DNA of 53,989 nucleotides from Meishania sp964351985. Lineage in GTDB: Bacteria > Bacteroidota > Bacteroidia > Flavobacteriales > Flavobacteriaceae. The stretch is from positions 1 through 53,989 of the forward strand of contig CAYGPR010000025.1 in assembly GCA_964351985.1 (NCBI GenBank). Reading direction: 5' to 3'. The notes beneath the pieces are model-generated. The model was not told where the DNA came from, did not search any database, and saw only the letters and a program-made list of their open reading frames with translations. Shown here one piece after another: positions 1 to 8,554 of the stretch. Within the stretch, counting starts at the first letter, position 1, and each line of letters starts with the position of its first letter. Made by a program: the position numbers and the translations under genes.

Positions 1-17
1 CAAATAAATTTTAACTC

Positions 18-527
18 ATGAAACAAGTAAAGAAAATAGCTGTAGCCCTAGTATTGTTCGTTGCCACTACTGGTTTTGTCAATGCACAGAGTAAAGTTGC
101 ACATATCGATGTGACCAAGCTGCTAGCCGCAATGCCAGAAATGAAGACGGCCGAAGCTGAATTGAAAAAACTACAGGAAACGTATAGTGCAGATATCGAA
201 AGCTCTATGACCGAACTCAAAAATAAATATACATTATACGAGAACGAGGCTGCTTCTAAAACTGCCGAAGAAAATGAAAAAAGGGCCCAAGAACTTCAAG
301 GCTATCAAAAGAGTATAGGCGAGTTTCAACAAACCGCGCAACAAGAAATGCAGAAAAAACAACAAGAACTGTTCGCTCCAATATCCGAGAAGGCAAAAGC
401 CGCTATCGAGAGAGTGGCTGCTGCCCAAGGGTTCGATTATGTTATCGATGCACAGCCCGGTACCGGTCTGATCGTGGCAAAAGGAAAAGACCTTTTGGCC
501 GATGTAAAGAAAGAATTGGGACTCTAG
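18..527 (+). CDS. OmpH/Skp family periplasmic chaperone
   Basis: Predicted periplasmic chaperone that escorts unfolded outer-membrane proteins to the assembly machinery. Residues 1-23 form a signal peptide (KK-type n-region, hydrophobic core, cleavage after VNA), and the mature protein opens with the SKVAHIDVTKL strand usual for the family. Residues about 40-130 are rich in Glu, Lys, Gln and Ala and look like the long helical arms of Skp; the end (YVIDAQPGTGLIVAKGKDL) returns to the small beta body. The length of 169 residues is normal. In Bacteroidota such genes often follow bamA, which would lie upstream of the window. A perfect palindrome just downstream ends the unit. The family call is secure; client proteins are unknown. 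Confidence 0.93.
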   Translation: MKQVKKIAVALVLFVATTGFVNAQSKVAHIDVTKLLAAMPEMKTAEAELKKLQETYSADIESSMTELKNKYTLYENEAASKTAEENEKRAQELQGYQKSIGEFQQTAQQEMQKKQQELFAPISEKAKAAIERVAAAQGFDYVIDAQPGTGLIVAKGKDLLADVKKELGL

Positions 528-550
528 GAGAATTCCCATTACAGAAAATG

Positions 551-579
551 AACATCCCGCCTAGGCGGGATGTTTTTGT
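551..579 (+). terminator. Intrinsic terminator after ompH
   Basis: A perfect 24-base palindrome at 551-574 (stem AACATCCCGCC) is followed by TTTTGTTT on the plus strand. It lies between the convergent ompH and glycosyltransferase genes, so it may serve both. The CATCCCGCC stem recurs in the terminator at 38757-38784. Confidence 0.85.
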
Positions 580-1431
580 TTAGAGCAATTTTCTTCTAAT
601 GTTTTTCCAACGTAAACTACGAATGAATTTACCTTCTTGCTTGGAAACCAAAAAGGGAATTTGTTCTTTTTTAGCTTCAAAATAACCGTACATATTATCA
701 ACAAAGGCATTGAATTTACGTTGCTTAAATGCCATTTTAATCGAGGCGATCAAAGTGATCCAAAAACCGTAACGCATGCCGTACATCGCTCTGCCCTGTA
801 GTAATTTGGCTTTTGAATTATAGGCATTGCCCGTGGGTCGCAAGTGTTTGGTCTTTAAATGCTCATCGGTGTAAATTTCAAAACTGTGGTATTGGGCTAA
901 AAGTTCATCCACGGTATCCCATCCCATTGCCGATTTGAGTCCGCCAATGGCCTTGAAACAGCTTTTTGAATAGGCTTTGAAGGCACCTCGCACATGATCT
1001 TTGTTCATCGGGTGGTTCAGCTTCCATGTTCCGGCCTCGTCTTTTTCATAAACAAACCCTCCCGCGATACCGGCCTTTGGATTTCCCCTGAATACAAAGG
1101 CGATTTTTTCGAAGTAATTATCCGGTAAAATAATATCGGCATCCAATTTCACCAAAAATCCATAATTATCGTCTAAATGATTCAGACCTTTTTTGAAGGC
1201 GTTAACCACTTTGCTGCCCGGCATGTGCATCGCTGAAGAGGTTGTATTGAGTTTTACAAAAACCGGACTTAATGCTAGAAATTCATCGATAATCTTTTCC
1301 GTGCCATCCGTCGAGTTGTCATTTACGATAACCACCTTTTTCGGTTGCAGGCTTTGCCTTAAAATAGAATTAAGGGTGTCGGCCAGATAGGCTTCTTCGT
1401 TATGGGCCGGAATTACAACGTAGTAGTCCAT
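580..1431 (-). CDS. Family 2 glycosyltransferase
   Basis: GT-A fold transferase, probably acting on cell-surface glycans. The N-terminus YVVIPAHNEEAYLADTLNSI is the nucleotide-sugar binding strand; NDNSTDGTEKI follows, and the DXD-type metal site is visible as VKLDADIILPDNYF. A hydrophobic or amphipathic stretch (YGFWITLIASIKMAF) near residue 235 may touch the membrane. I chose ATG 1431, directly before the first strand; an in-frame TTG at 1455 would add eight residues and overlap the upstream methyltransferase stop (TTGA). The two genes are therefore close or coupled and probably act in one surface-polysaccharide step. Donor and acceptor cannot be told from sequence. Confidence 0.85.
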   Translation of the reverse strand: MDYYVVIPAHNEEAYLADTLNSILRQSLQPKKVVIVNDNSTDGTEKIIDEFLALSPVFVKLNTTSSAMHMPGSKVVNAFKKGLNHLDDNYGFLVKLDADIILPDNYFEKIAFVFRGNPKAGIAGGFVYEKDEAGTWKLNHPMNKDHVRGAFKAYSKSCFKAIGGLKSAMGWDTVDELLAQYHSFEIYTDEHLKTKHLRPTGNAYNSKAKLLQGRAMYGMRYGFWITLIASIKMAFKQRKFNAFVDNMYGYFEAKKEQIPFLVSKQEGKFIRSLRWKNIRRKLL

Positions 1432-1451
1432 TTTAAGTATCAATTCAGAAT

Positions 1452-1985
1452 TCAAGATCCGGAATTTTTCCTAACGGCATAAATAATATAATACCGTGGA
1501 GTAAATTGACGCAGTAAAGGCCTTAAACCGATTTTTTTAGCAGGATTGGTCCATTTTGCACTATCCTTGATTTCCCACCCTGATTTTTCGAGGAGCCAAT
1601 CGAATTGCCAATCTTCAAATTCATGGTAATGCCGGTCCCATGGGTCTGTTTTGCTTCTATAGGCCGGTGAGAACCATAACCGCAAAGGAATACTTGCCAC
1701 CAATTTAGTCGCTTCGATTTCCTTCAAAACATTAAAGGGCGCCAAAAGATGTTCGAAAATTTCAAATGCCGTAACGACCGACGCATCACAATTCTTAACC
1801 GATGAAAAGTCAATATCGAGATCCTCGCCTTTAGTGTTTTCAACGATATATCCTTCTTCCTTCATAATTTTAGAAAAAGGGTTCTCAACGCCCAAGTCGA
1901 GAATAGATTCATCTTTGGCTATATGTTTCTGAAGAAATGATAAGGTATGTTGAAAACGTTTGTTCGGAAAAGTCTTTTCGTACAT
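1452..1985 (-). CDS. Class I SAM-dependent methyltransferase-like protein
   Basis: Short (177 aa) Rossmann-type methyltransferase. The motif I region ESILDLGVENPFSKIM keeps the Asp-Leu-Gly but has a degenerate glycine loop. GEDLDIDF gives the acidic residue after strand 2, and VVTAFEIFEHLLAPFNVLKEI matches the post-motif FEVLEH signature. It ends in a basic hydrophobic tail (PRYYIIYAVRKNSGS). It lies directly upstream of the glycosyltransferase, with stop and start overlapping or 20 bases apart, so the pair is probably one operon. The substrate is unknown; a sugar or lipid glycan precursor would fit the neighbour. The degenerate glycine loop leaves some doubt about cofactor binding. Confidence 0.75.
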   Translation of the reverse strand: MYEKTFPNKRFQHTLSFLQKHIAKDESILDLGVENPFSKIMKEEGYIVENTKGEDLDIDFSSVKNCDASVVTAFEIFEHLLAPFNVLKEIEATKLVASIPLRLWFSPAYRSKTDPWDRHYHEFEDWQFDWLLEKSGWEIKDSAKWTNPAKKIGLRPLLRQFTPRYYIIYAVRKNSGS

Positions 1986-2005
1986 AAAAGGTTTTAGGTT
2001 TCTAT

Positions 2006-2121
2006 GGTTTCAAGTTTCAGGTTGAATCGTCTAGGGTCAACTTTCATAGCGCATAAATAAGATGGCTCGAATACATTGATAAAGTTAATCAAACCTAACT
2101 TGAAATTTGAAACCTGAAGCT
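2006..2121. repeat. Imperfect inverted repeat in intergenic spacer
   Basis: The spacer between the methyltransferase and the ketoacyl synthase carries GGTTTCAAGTTTCAGGTTGA near 2007-2026 and, about 75 bases on, AACTTGAAATTTGAAACCTG near 2099-2118, which is close to its reverse complement. It could fold as a long hairpin or be a decayed small mobile repeat. No U-tract makes it a clear terminator. Confidence 0.5.
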
Positions 2122-2123
2122 TT

Positions 2124-3182
2124 TTAAACCCTATAGGTAATGGCGTTGATATTCATACCTGCGCCGACACTTGCAAAGATAATAACATCTCCTTTGGCGA
2201 GACTTTGATTTTCGATTTTTCCCTCTTGAATCATATTGAGTAATGTCGGAATGGTCGCTACGGAACTATTGCCCAATTGTGCGATATTCATAGGCATAAT
2301 ACTATCAGGCATTTCAAGATTGAAGAGTTCGTAGAATCGCTTTACGATGGCCTCGTCCATTTTTTCATTGGCCTGATGGATGAGTATTTTTTTGACCTTA
2401 TCGATTGTAACACCACTTTCATCCAAACATTCTTTCATAGCAAGGGGCACGTGGGTCAAGGCGAATTCATAAATTTTACGCCCGTGCATCTTTATATAAC
2501 TGATATCTCGCCCCTTAGCTGTATTATAGGATGGGCCAAAAAATAAAAAATTGGCTTCCTCATACGAGTAGGTTGCTGAAATATGCGCTAGAATGGTACC
2601 CGTTTGTGTTGATTGCTCAATAATCGCCGCTCCGGCCCCATCTGAGTAAATCATTGAGTCGCGATCGTTCTTGTCTACGACGCGTGAGAGGGTTTCCGCA
2701 CCGATGACAAGACACTTTTTTGCAATTCCACTTTTGATAAATGCATTGGCCTGTATAACACCTTCTATCCAGCCTGGGCATCCGAATAATACATCGTATG
2801 CGACACATCTCGGGTTTTTGATTTCAAGATGATGTTTAACTCGGGTTGCGAGACTTGGTACGGTATCGGCTTGGGTCTTCCCAAAGGGAACATCCCCAAA
2901 ATTATGGGCAAAAATAATATAGTCTAGTTCCTCTTTGTTGATATTGGCATCTGCAATCGCCTTTTCAGCAGCAAAAAGGGCAATGTCAGAGGTATTTAAA
3001 TGATTTTTGGCATATCGCCTGGCTCCTATGCCGGTAATGGATTTGAACTTTTCAATGATGACATCATTGGAATATTTGAAGGCCGTACCGTCTGCATTAA
3101 GAAATTCATGTTCTGTAAAATCGCTGTTTTCAATGATTTGTGAGGGAAGGTAACTTCCGGTACCCGTAATACCTATGTTCAT
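2124..3182 (-). CDS. 3-oxoacyl-ACP synthase III (FabH)-like ketosynthase
   Basis: Thiolase-fold condensing enzyme. The KASIII catalytic triad is present: Cys135 in LFGCPGWIEG, His269 in ILIHQANEKMD and Asn305 in AQLGNSSVATIP. The C-terminal glycine loop is GDVIIFASVGAGMNINA. At 352 aa it is slightly longer than canonical FabH (about 320), and the N-terminal region carries an insert (EFLNADGTAFKYSND). Flavobacteria usually hold several FabH paralogues. This copy is not next to plsX or rpmF, so it may be a specialised enzyme rather than the housekeeping FabH. It stands alone: the terminator of gcvP lies upstream, and a TACATTTA box near 3203-3210 on the minus strand could be its promoter. Confidence 0.88.
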   Translation of the reverse strand: MNIGITGTGSYLPSQIIENSDFTEHEFLNADGTAFKYSNDVIIEKFKSITGIGARRYAKNHLNTSDIALFAAEKAIADANINKEELDYIIFAHNFGDVPFGKTQADTVPSLATRVKHHLEIKNPRCVAYDVLFGCPGWIEGVIQANAFIKSGIAKKCLVIGAETLSRVVDKNDRDSMIYSDGAGAAIIEQSTQTGTILAHISATYSYEEANFLFFGPSYNTAKGRDISYIKMHGRKIYEFALTHVPLAMKECLDESGVTIDKVKKILIHQANEKMDEAIVKRFYELFNLEMPDSIMPMNIAQLGNSSVATIPTLLNMIQEGKIENQSLAKGDVIIFASVGAGMNINAITYRV

Positions 3183-3290
3183 AGTTGGTTCGCTAGTTTA
3201 TATAAATGTAGCCCATTCCGTTTTGATTGATATACACAGGGAATGAACAATACGATGTTCACAATCGGTGCATCTATTTTTTTTTACCAT

Positions 3291-3330
3291 AAAAAAGCCT
3301 TTCAATCCTAATGAATATTGGATGAAAGGC
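3291..3330 (-). terminator. Intrinsic terminator of gcvP
   Basis: GCCTTTCAATCC (3297-3308) pairs with GGATGAAAGGC (3320-3330) with one bulged A. On the minus strand the hairpin is followed by six Ts (3296-3291). It lies 27 bases past the gcvP stop. Confidence 0.85.
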
Positions 3331-3356
3331 CTGTTTTACTATTGCTTGGTCGATTT

Positions 3357-6209
3357 CTATACTTCCACCATATAAGCTTCTATTGGTGTACAGGTACAAA
3401 TCAAATTACGGTCGCCATAGGCATCGTCGACGCGTCGAACCGATGGCCAGAACTTGTTTTCGGATACATAAGACAAAGGAAAAGCAGCTTTCTGCCTGCT
3501 GTACGGAAAATTCCATGTATCGTGTGTCACCATGTCAAGGGTATGCGGAGAATTTTTCAATACGTTGTTCGCGTCGTCGGAAGATGCTTCATCGATTTCC
3601 TTCCGAATGGAAAGCATCGCATTACAGAAGCGATCCAGCTCGGTAAGACTTTCACTCTCAGTAGGTTCTATCATTATGGTGCCCGCCACTGGAAAAGAAA
3701 CGGTCGGAGCGTGAAAACCATAGTCCATCAATCGCTTTGCGATATCGGTCACCTCGATGCCGTTTTGCTTGAAGGGACGGCAATCAATGATCATTTCATG
3801 TGCGGCCCGACCTTTTTCGCCCGTATAAAGTACCTCAAAATTACCGCTTAATCGATTTTTGATATAGTTCGCGTTCAGGATGGCGACTTCCGTTGATTCT
3901 GTCAATCCTCGTTCCCCGAGCATTTTTATGTATCCGTAGGAAATCAAACAGGCCAATGAACTGCCCCAAGGTGCTGCTGAAATCGCAGTGATAGCCTCCT
4001 TGCCACCTGTTTTGATTACGGGATTGCTGGGAAGAAATGGAACCAATTGTTCAGCGACACATATTGGACCGACTCCCGGGCCACCACCACCATGAGGAAT
4101 AGCGAATGTTTTATGAAGGTTCAAATGGCAGACATCGGCCCCGATAGTCGCAGGATTCGTCAAACCAACTTGTGCGTTCATATTCGCACCGTCCATATAA
4201 ACTTGCCCGCCGTGGTCATGTATCAACTTGGTAATCTGCTTAATGGAAGACTCAAAAACCCCATGGGTAGAAGGATAGGTGACCATCAAGGCGGCGAGAT
4301 TCGCTGAATGTGCGATGACCTTTTCTTCAAGGTCGGTTACGTCGATATTTCCCCTATCATCCGTTTTGGTAACGACCACCTGCATACCGGCCATAACCGC
4401 TGAAGCGGGGTTTGTACCATGTGCCGACGCCGGAATGATACAGATATTGCGATGGCCTTCGTTACGAGATTCATGGTAGGCCCGTATGACCATGAGTCCA
4501 GCATATTCCCCTTGCGCCCCAGAGTTGGGTTGCAACGAAGTATCGGCAAATCCGGTAATGGTGCTGAGGTCTTTGGCCAATTCTGTCAAGACGATTTGAT
4601 ATCCTTCGGCCTGCTCAATAGGAACAAAAGGATGAATATTCGCCCAGCGCGCCATACTGAGAGGAAGCATTTCGGAAGCCGCATTCAATTTCATGGTGCA
4701 ACTTCCCAGAGAAATCATGGAGTGGTTCAACGAAAGGTCCTTACGCTCCAACTTCTTGATATAGCGCATCAATTCTGTCTCTGAATGATACGAATTAAAA
4801 ACGTTATCTTGAAGAAACCGGGTTTGTCGCCTCAAATTTTCAGGGATTACTGATTCGGCGTTAGAAACTTTCAATTCAAGGGTATCCTTTTCCAAAACCT
4901 CGGAAAAAATGGAGAGTATCAATTGAACGTCAAGTGCCGAAGTAGCTTCGTTCAATGAAATCGCGATGGTAACATCATCGACATATAGAAAATTCACATC
5001 TTCCCTTTCCGCTATTTCTTTTACCTTTTCGGCATCGGCCTTGACCAAAATCGTGTCGAAAAAGCTCGTATTGACGGTAATCAGTCCTAAATCGTTCAGT
5101 CCATTGGCCAATGCTACCGTTTTAAGGTGTAAAAGCTCGGCTATATATTTGAGTCCGTTTGGTCCGTGATACACGGCATACATGCCTGCCATTACCGCCA
5201 AAAGCACCTGGGCCGTACAGATGTTCGAGGTTGCCTTGTCACGTTTTATATGTTGTTCTCTGGTTTGAAGTGCCATACGAAGGGCCGGTTTTCCATCGGT
5301 ATCCTTTGTGACCCCGATGATGCGACCGGGAATACTTCTTTTGTATTCTTCTTTGGTGGCAAAAAAAGCCGCATGCGGACCTCCATACCCCAGAGGAATA
5401 CCAAAACGCTGAGTGGTGCCTACCACGACGTCTACGCCGAACTCTCCGGGAGCTTTTAAGAGCACGAGGCTCAAAATGTCTGCGGCAACGGCAACTTTAA
5501 TATCGTTTTCTTTTGCCCGAGATACGAAATCGCCGTAATCATTGACTTGACCATATTTTCCGGGATATTGGAGCAGGGCTCCGTAGAAATCGCTTCCAAA
5601 CGAAAATTCTTCATGGTTGCCTACTACCAATTCAATACCCAATGGGGTAGAACGTGTTTTTAATAGAGATAATGTCTGAGGTAATACTTCCTCCGAAACA
5701 AAAAACTTAACAACTTCGCTCTTCTTTTGGTCCCTGCCTCGCAAATCGAACAACATGGTCATGGCTTCTGCCGCCGCGGTACTTTCATCCAATAGTGAGG
5801 CATTGGCCAGTTCCATTCCGGTCAAATCACATATAACCGTTTGAAAGTTCAGTAATGCCTCTAAGCGACCTTGGGCTATTTCGGCTTGATACGGAGTATA
5901 GGCCGTATACCAACCCGGATTTTCCAAAATGTTACGCTTGATGACGGAAGGGGTAATGCATTCATGATAGCCCAAACCGATATACGATTTAAATACTTTG
6001 TTTTTTTCGGCCAAATCTTGAATGTGGGACAAAAATTCATGCTCGCTCATCGCCTCTGATAGATTCAATCGATTCTTGAGCCTAATGTCTTTAGGAATGG
6101 TCTCTGAAATCAACTGATCTAGGTTATCTACACCGATGGTTTCGAGCATTTTTTGAAGGTCTTCTTCACGAATTCCGATATGGCGTTTTGCAAATACGTC
6201 TGTCCTCAT
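3357..6209 (-). CDS. gcvP: Glycine dehydrogenase (decarboxylating), P-protein
   Basis: PLP-dependent P-protein of the glycine cleavage system. It decarboxylates glycine and passes the aminomethyl group to the lipoyl arm of the H-protein. At 950 aa it is the fused alpha-beta form. The N-terminus FAKRHIGIREEDLQKML and the HECITPSVIKRNI segment are family hallmarks; the second half holds the PLP lysine, Lys700, in HLNLHKTFAIPHGGGGPG. gcvT and gcvH are not in the window, as is common in Flavobacteria, where the gcv genes are scattered. It is monocistronic: a -7 box TAATTTTG on the minus strand at 6243-6250 gives a leader of about 30 bases, and a terminator follows. No glycine riboswitch is visible in the short leader. 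Confidence 0.97.
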   Translation of the reverse strand: MRTDVFAKRHIGIREEDLQKMLETIGVDNLDQLISETIPKDIRLKNRLNLSEAMSEHEFLSHIQDLAEKNKVFKSYIGLGYHECITPSVIKRNILENPGWYTAYTPYQAEIAQGRLEALLNFQTVICDLTGMELANASLLDESTAAAEAMTMLFDLRGRDQKKSEVVKFFVSEEVLPQTLSLLKTRSTPLGIELVVGNHEEFSFGSDFYGALLQYPGKYGQVNDYGDFVSRAKENDIKVAVAADILSLVLLKAPGEFGVDVVVGTTQRFGIPLGYGGPHAAFFATKEEYKRSIPGRIIGVTKDTDGKPALRMALQTREQHIKRDKATSNICTAQVLLAVMAGMYAVYHGPNGLKYIAELLHLKTVALANGLNDLGLITVNTSFFDTILVKADAEKVKEIAEREDVNFLYVDDVTIAISLNEATSALDVQLILSIFSEVLEKDTLELKVSNAESVIPENLRRQTRFLQDNVFNSYHSETELMRYIKKLERKDLSLNHSMISLGSCTMKLNAASEMLPLSMARWANIHPFVPIEQAEGYQIVLTELAKDLSTITGFADTSLQPNSGAQGEYAGLMVIRAYHESRNEGHRNICIIPASAHGTNPASAVMAGMQVVVTKTDDRGNIDVTDLEEKVIAHSANLAALMVTYPSTHGVFESSIKQITKLIHDHGGQVYMDGANMNAQVGLTNPATIGADVCHLNLHKTFAIPHGGGGPGVGPICVAEQLVPFLPSNPVIKTGGKEAITAISAAPWGSSLACLISYGYIKMLGERGLTESTEVAILNANYIKNRLSGNFEVLYTGEKGRAAHEMIIDCRPFKQNGIEVTDIAKRLMDYGFHAPTVSFPVAGTIMIEPTESESLTELDRFCNAMLSIRKEIDEASSDDANNVLKNSPHTLDMVTHDTWNFPYSRQKAAFPLSYVSENKFWPSVRRVDDAYGDRNLICTCTPIEAYMVEV

Positions 6210-6242
6210 GCGTTCAATGGTTTAATACTTAAATAAGGTGCA

Positions 6243-6250
6243 CAAAATTA
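6243..6250 (-). promoter_or_regulatory. Flavobacterial -7 box upstream of gcvP
   Basis: TAATTTTG on the minus strand is a perfect TAnnTTTG match, 33 bases from the gcvP ATG. No good TTG -33 element lies at 17-19 bases, so the support is the -7 box and its position only. Confidence 0.5.
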
Positions 6251-6335
6251 GCGATTTATTACCGTAAAATAGGATAATTTAAAACGGTCGTACCTAAAGT
6301 TTTTAACTAAAAATATGGGTTATGAACAGTTTGGT

Positions 6336-6343
6336 TACATTTG
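6336..6343 (+). promoter_or_regulatory. -7 box abutting the start of the UbiA-like gene
   Basis: TACATTTG is a perfect TAnnTTTG match and ends only four bases before the ATG at 6348. A transcript from it would start at or next to the start codon, so the mRNA would be leaderless or nearly so. Confidence 0.55.
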
Positions 6344-6347
6344 AGAG

Positions 6348-7172
6348 ATGAAGTGGCCGACACGACTTTTTGATTTTTATCTTGACGCCAGCATCCATGT
6401 TGCACTGGGGGTTTTCGCCCTGCTAAAAGTAACGGGTATTTTACTTCATATCTCAGTTGATCCGCATTTAGCATACTATTTGTTTTTTGGTACGATTGCA
6501 TGCTATAATTTTATAAAATACGGTGTAGAGGCCCAGAAATATCTTTTGGTCGCCAATCGATATCATAAGAACATTCAATATTTCAGTTTTGCGGCCTTGG
6601 CGGTAGCGATATACCACCTCTATTTTTTAACTGGGCAGACATGGTGGGCAATCGGTTTTGTCACTTTCTTGACAGCTCTTTATGCCTTGCCCGTTTTGCC
6701 CCATGCGAAGAACGTAAGAAGCATGGGGCTACTCAAAATTATGCTTGTTGGTCTTGTTTGGGCCGGTTCCACAGTAATTTTACCTGTTTTAGAAGCTTCG
6801 GAATCTTTAAAATGGGATACTTGGATTGAAACCTGCCAACGGTTTTTACTGGTTCTTGTTTTGCTAGTTCCGTTTGAAATACGTGATTTGAAATACGATG
6901 CTCCTGATTTACGGACCCTGCCCCAACGCGTAGGTTTTACAAGAACGAAGCACTGGGCCGCTCTTTGGATCGTATTACTTTTTCTCTTGACTTTTTTGAA
7001 GGACCAAATCTCGATACAGGATGCTATCGGAAAGGGAATGCTTTGCCTAGGCCTTGGAGGAATACTTTTATTGACTAAACGGAATCAGGGTAAGTATTTT
7101 GCCTCTTTTTGGGTTGAGGCGATTCCTTTGGTATGGTGGTTCGCGCTACTGATTTTACAATCTTACCTTTGA
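6348..7172 (+). CDS. UbiA prenyltransferase-like integral membrane protein
   Basis: 274 aa with about seven or eight hydrophobic helices. The segment PFEIRDLKYDAPDLRTLPQRVG (around residues 180-201) closely resembles the second Asp-rich loop of UbiA-family prenyltransferases. In the first loop region (GTIACYNFIKYGVE) an Asn is kept but the usual Asp pair is missing. It may be a divergent or non-catalytic relative, or act on another lipid. It stands alone, convergent with the small gene on the other strand, whose end overlaps its end by 10 bases. UbiA-like topology is fairly sure; enzymatic activity is not. Confidence 0.7.
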   Translation: MKWPTRLFDFYLDASIHVALGVFALLKVTGILLHISVDPHLAYYLFFGTIACYNFIKYGVEAQKYLLVANRYHKNIQYFSFAALAVAIYHLYFLTGQTWWAIGFVTFLTALYALPVLPHAKNVRSMGLLKIMLVGLVWAGSTVILPVLEASESLKWDTWIETCQRFLLVLVLLVPFEIRDLKYDAPDLRTLPQRVGFTRTKHWAALWIVLLFLLTFLKDQISIQDAIGKGMLCLGLGGILLLTKRNQGKYFASFWVEAIPLVWWFALLILQSYL

Positions 7173-7399
7173 TTGTTTTTGAGAAGTTCTTGTTTCATTT
7201 CAAACTTTTCTTTTTCCGTAAGTCCTTTCAGATGTGCTTTTTCACAAAGTGTGGTCAACTGGGTATTTTTACTGGTAAACGACGAGCAGGTCTTACACAT
7301 AAAAAGATGGAGCCTCAGCTTCATTTTTTCCATAAAAGTGGCCTCCCTATATTGGGTCTTGTTACAGATTATGGCCGCTTTTTCACAAGAAATCATCAT
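7163..7399 (-). CDS. Small zf-HC2-like protein, possible anti-sigma factor
   Basis: 78 aa, Cys- and Lys-rich. It has an early Cys pair (MMISCEKAAIICNKTQYREA) and a HLFMCKTCSSF motif, together the H-x3-C-x2-C pattern of zinc-binding anti-sigma domains; the rest (TEKEKFEMKQELL) is a charged helix. No membrane segment is visible, so it would be a soluble type. Its ATG overlaps the stop of the upstream ECF sigma gene by four bases (ATGA), which suggests translational coupling and a role in controlling that sigma factor. That role is inferred from the motif and location; an alternative is an uncharacterised zinc-binding protein. Confidence 0.7.
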   Translation of the reverse strand: MMISCEKAAIICNKTQYREATFMEKMKLRLHLFMCKTCSSFTSKNTQLTTLCEKAHLKGLTEKEKFEMKQELLKNNQR

Positions 7400-8043
7400 A
7401 TTTTAAACCAGTTTTGATTTAGGCATCCCATCAATGCCGTTCTGGCCCTGTGGATCATTACCCACAAATTTGACGGATTTATATCGAGCTCCTTACAAAT
7501 ATCTTCGGTACTCATGCCACGTATCGTTTTCATGGTAAAGACCAAAGACTGTTTATTGGGTAATTTCGAGATACAATCATAAATGGCCATACCCAATTCT
7601 TCATTTTCGATAGCATCATTTTCAAATGAACTAAAGGGATCGGCAACTTGCTCTTCTAACCAATCACCTTCTGAATCACTGCTCGAACTATAGTTCATGC
7701 GTACTTCGGCTTTACCTTTCTTAGAGTTTATTTTTCGATAATGGTCAATGACCTTGCGCTTTAGAATAGCAATGAGCCAAGTGCGTTCGGCGGCATCTCC
7801 CTTATAGTTCTTTGCCGACTTTAGACCGGCAAAAAAAGTTTCCTGTACCAAGTCTTTGGCAATTTCGGTGTCGCTTACCCGTGAAATCGCATAGTTAAAA
7901 AGATAGTCCGCATACGAATCTACCCAAGTATCAGGATGTAGTTTATTTAAGGTCATACCTTTTTCATCGCAATCAAAAGTAATTGAATTTGACTTAATTA
8001 CCTGCATATTTTCATTTCGTTCGTTATATTTTCTTGCTGCCAT
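7396..8043 (-). CDS. RNA polymerase ECF-type sigma factor
   Basis: 215 aa sigma-70 family protein with only regions 2 and 4. Region 2 is WVDSYADYLFNYAISRV, then DLVQETFFAGLKSAKNY and the promoter-melting ERTWLIAILKRKVIDHYRK. Region 4 is CISKLPNKQSLVFTMKTIRGMSTEDICKEL, followed by a DNA-reading helix (NPSNLWVMIHRARTALMGCL). The linker is acidic and Ser-rich (NYSSSSDSEGDW). About 30 residues before region 2 may be non-homologous, so a later start (Met13 or Met30) is possible. It is followed at once by the small Cys-rich gene, as in sigma/anti-sigma pairs. The regulon is not visible. Confidence 0.92.
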   Translation of the reverse strand: MAARKYNERNENMQVIKSNSITFDCDEKGMTLNKLHPDTWVDSYADYLFNYAISRVSDTEIAKDLVQETFFAGLKSAKNYKGDAAERTWLIAILKRKVIDHYRKINSKKGKAEVRMNYSSSSDSEGDWLEEQVADPFSSFENDAIENEELGMAIYDCISKLPNKQSLVFTMKTIRGMSTEDICKELDINPSNLWVMIHRARTALMGCLNQNWFKI

Positions 8044-8163
8044 ATTATTTATCTTTGATTAAACTTTGTAATTATGAAATGAGCCATAACAATTTTGGAT
8101 TCTATTCGAAATGTTGATTGGCGAATTACATCTGACCATTGAAAAACAAATAAATATCGACAG

Positions 8164-8535
8164 ATGAAACCTATTTATTCACTCTTCTTTTTCATGTTTT
8201 TTATTTCAGGCTGCGCCCAAAGTAAGTCAAAAGCTATCACAGAGTTCTCACAAAACGATATCGATAACGGGATATTGGTCGATGTTCGTACCCCAAAAGA
8301 GTACCATGCGGGTCATTTAGATAATGCATTGAACATCAATTGGTTCGATGAAAATTTTATCGATAAATTTAAGGAAGTTGAAAAAGAAAAGACCATTTAT
8401 GTTTACTGTAAAATGGGCGGTAGAAGTGCCAAGGCCCAAGAAAAGTTACAAGCGCTAGGCTACAAAAAGGTTATCAATCTCGAAGGAGGTTATGATGCTT
8501 GGAAAAACAATGAGGAAACCAGTAAAGACAATTAG
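8164..8535 (+). CDS. Rhodanese-like domain lipoprotein
   Basis: 123 aa. The N-terminus ends in a lipobox (FFISGC, Cys17), so it is probably anchored in the envelope. A single rhodanese domain fills the rest: DVRTPKEYHAGHLDNALNI, then the active-site loop YVYCKMGGRSAKA with Cys82, then the C-terminal VINLEGGYDAW. It would transfer or bind sulfur, or act as a thiol-redox module in the periplasm. The PH-like membrane gene starts 19 bases after it on the same strand, so the two are probably co-transcribed. The domain call is secure; the sulfur acceptor is unknown. Confidence 0.9.
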   Translation: MKPIYSLFFFMFFISGCAQSKSKAITEFSQNDIDNGILVDVRTPKEYHAGHLDNALNINWFDENFIDKFKEVEKEKTIYVYCKMGGRSAKAQEKLQALGYKKVINLEGGYDAWKNNEETSKDN

Positions 8536-8554
8536 CGGATATTTATACCGTCAA

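Noticed and set aside
3318..3851. 177-codon frame antisense to gcvP, plus several others in that gene
   Set aside because: gcvP is intact and conserved through this stretch; the antisense frames have no recognisable motif.
6210..6347. Glycine riboswitch upstream of gcvP
   Set aside because: The predicted leader is only about 30 bases, too short for the aptamer, and no conserved aptamer core is visible.
8492..8554. Upstream ATG for the PH-like membrane protein
   Set aside because: It would overlap the rhodanese gene by 44 bases; the ATG at 8555 directly precedes the first membrane helix.
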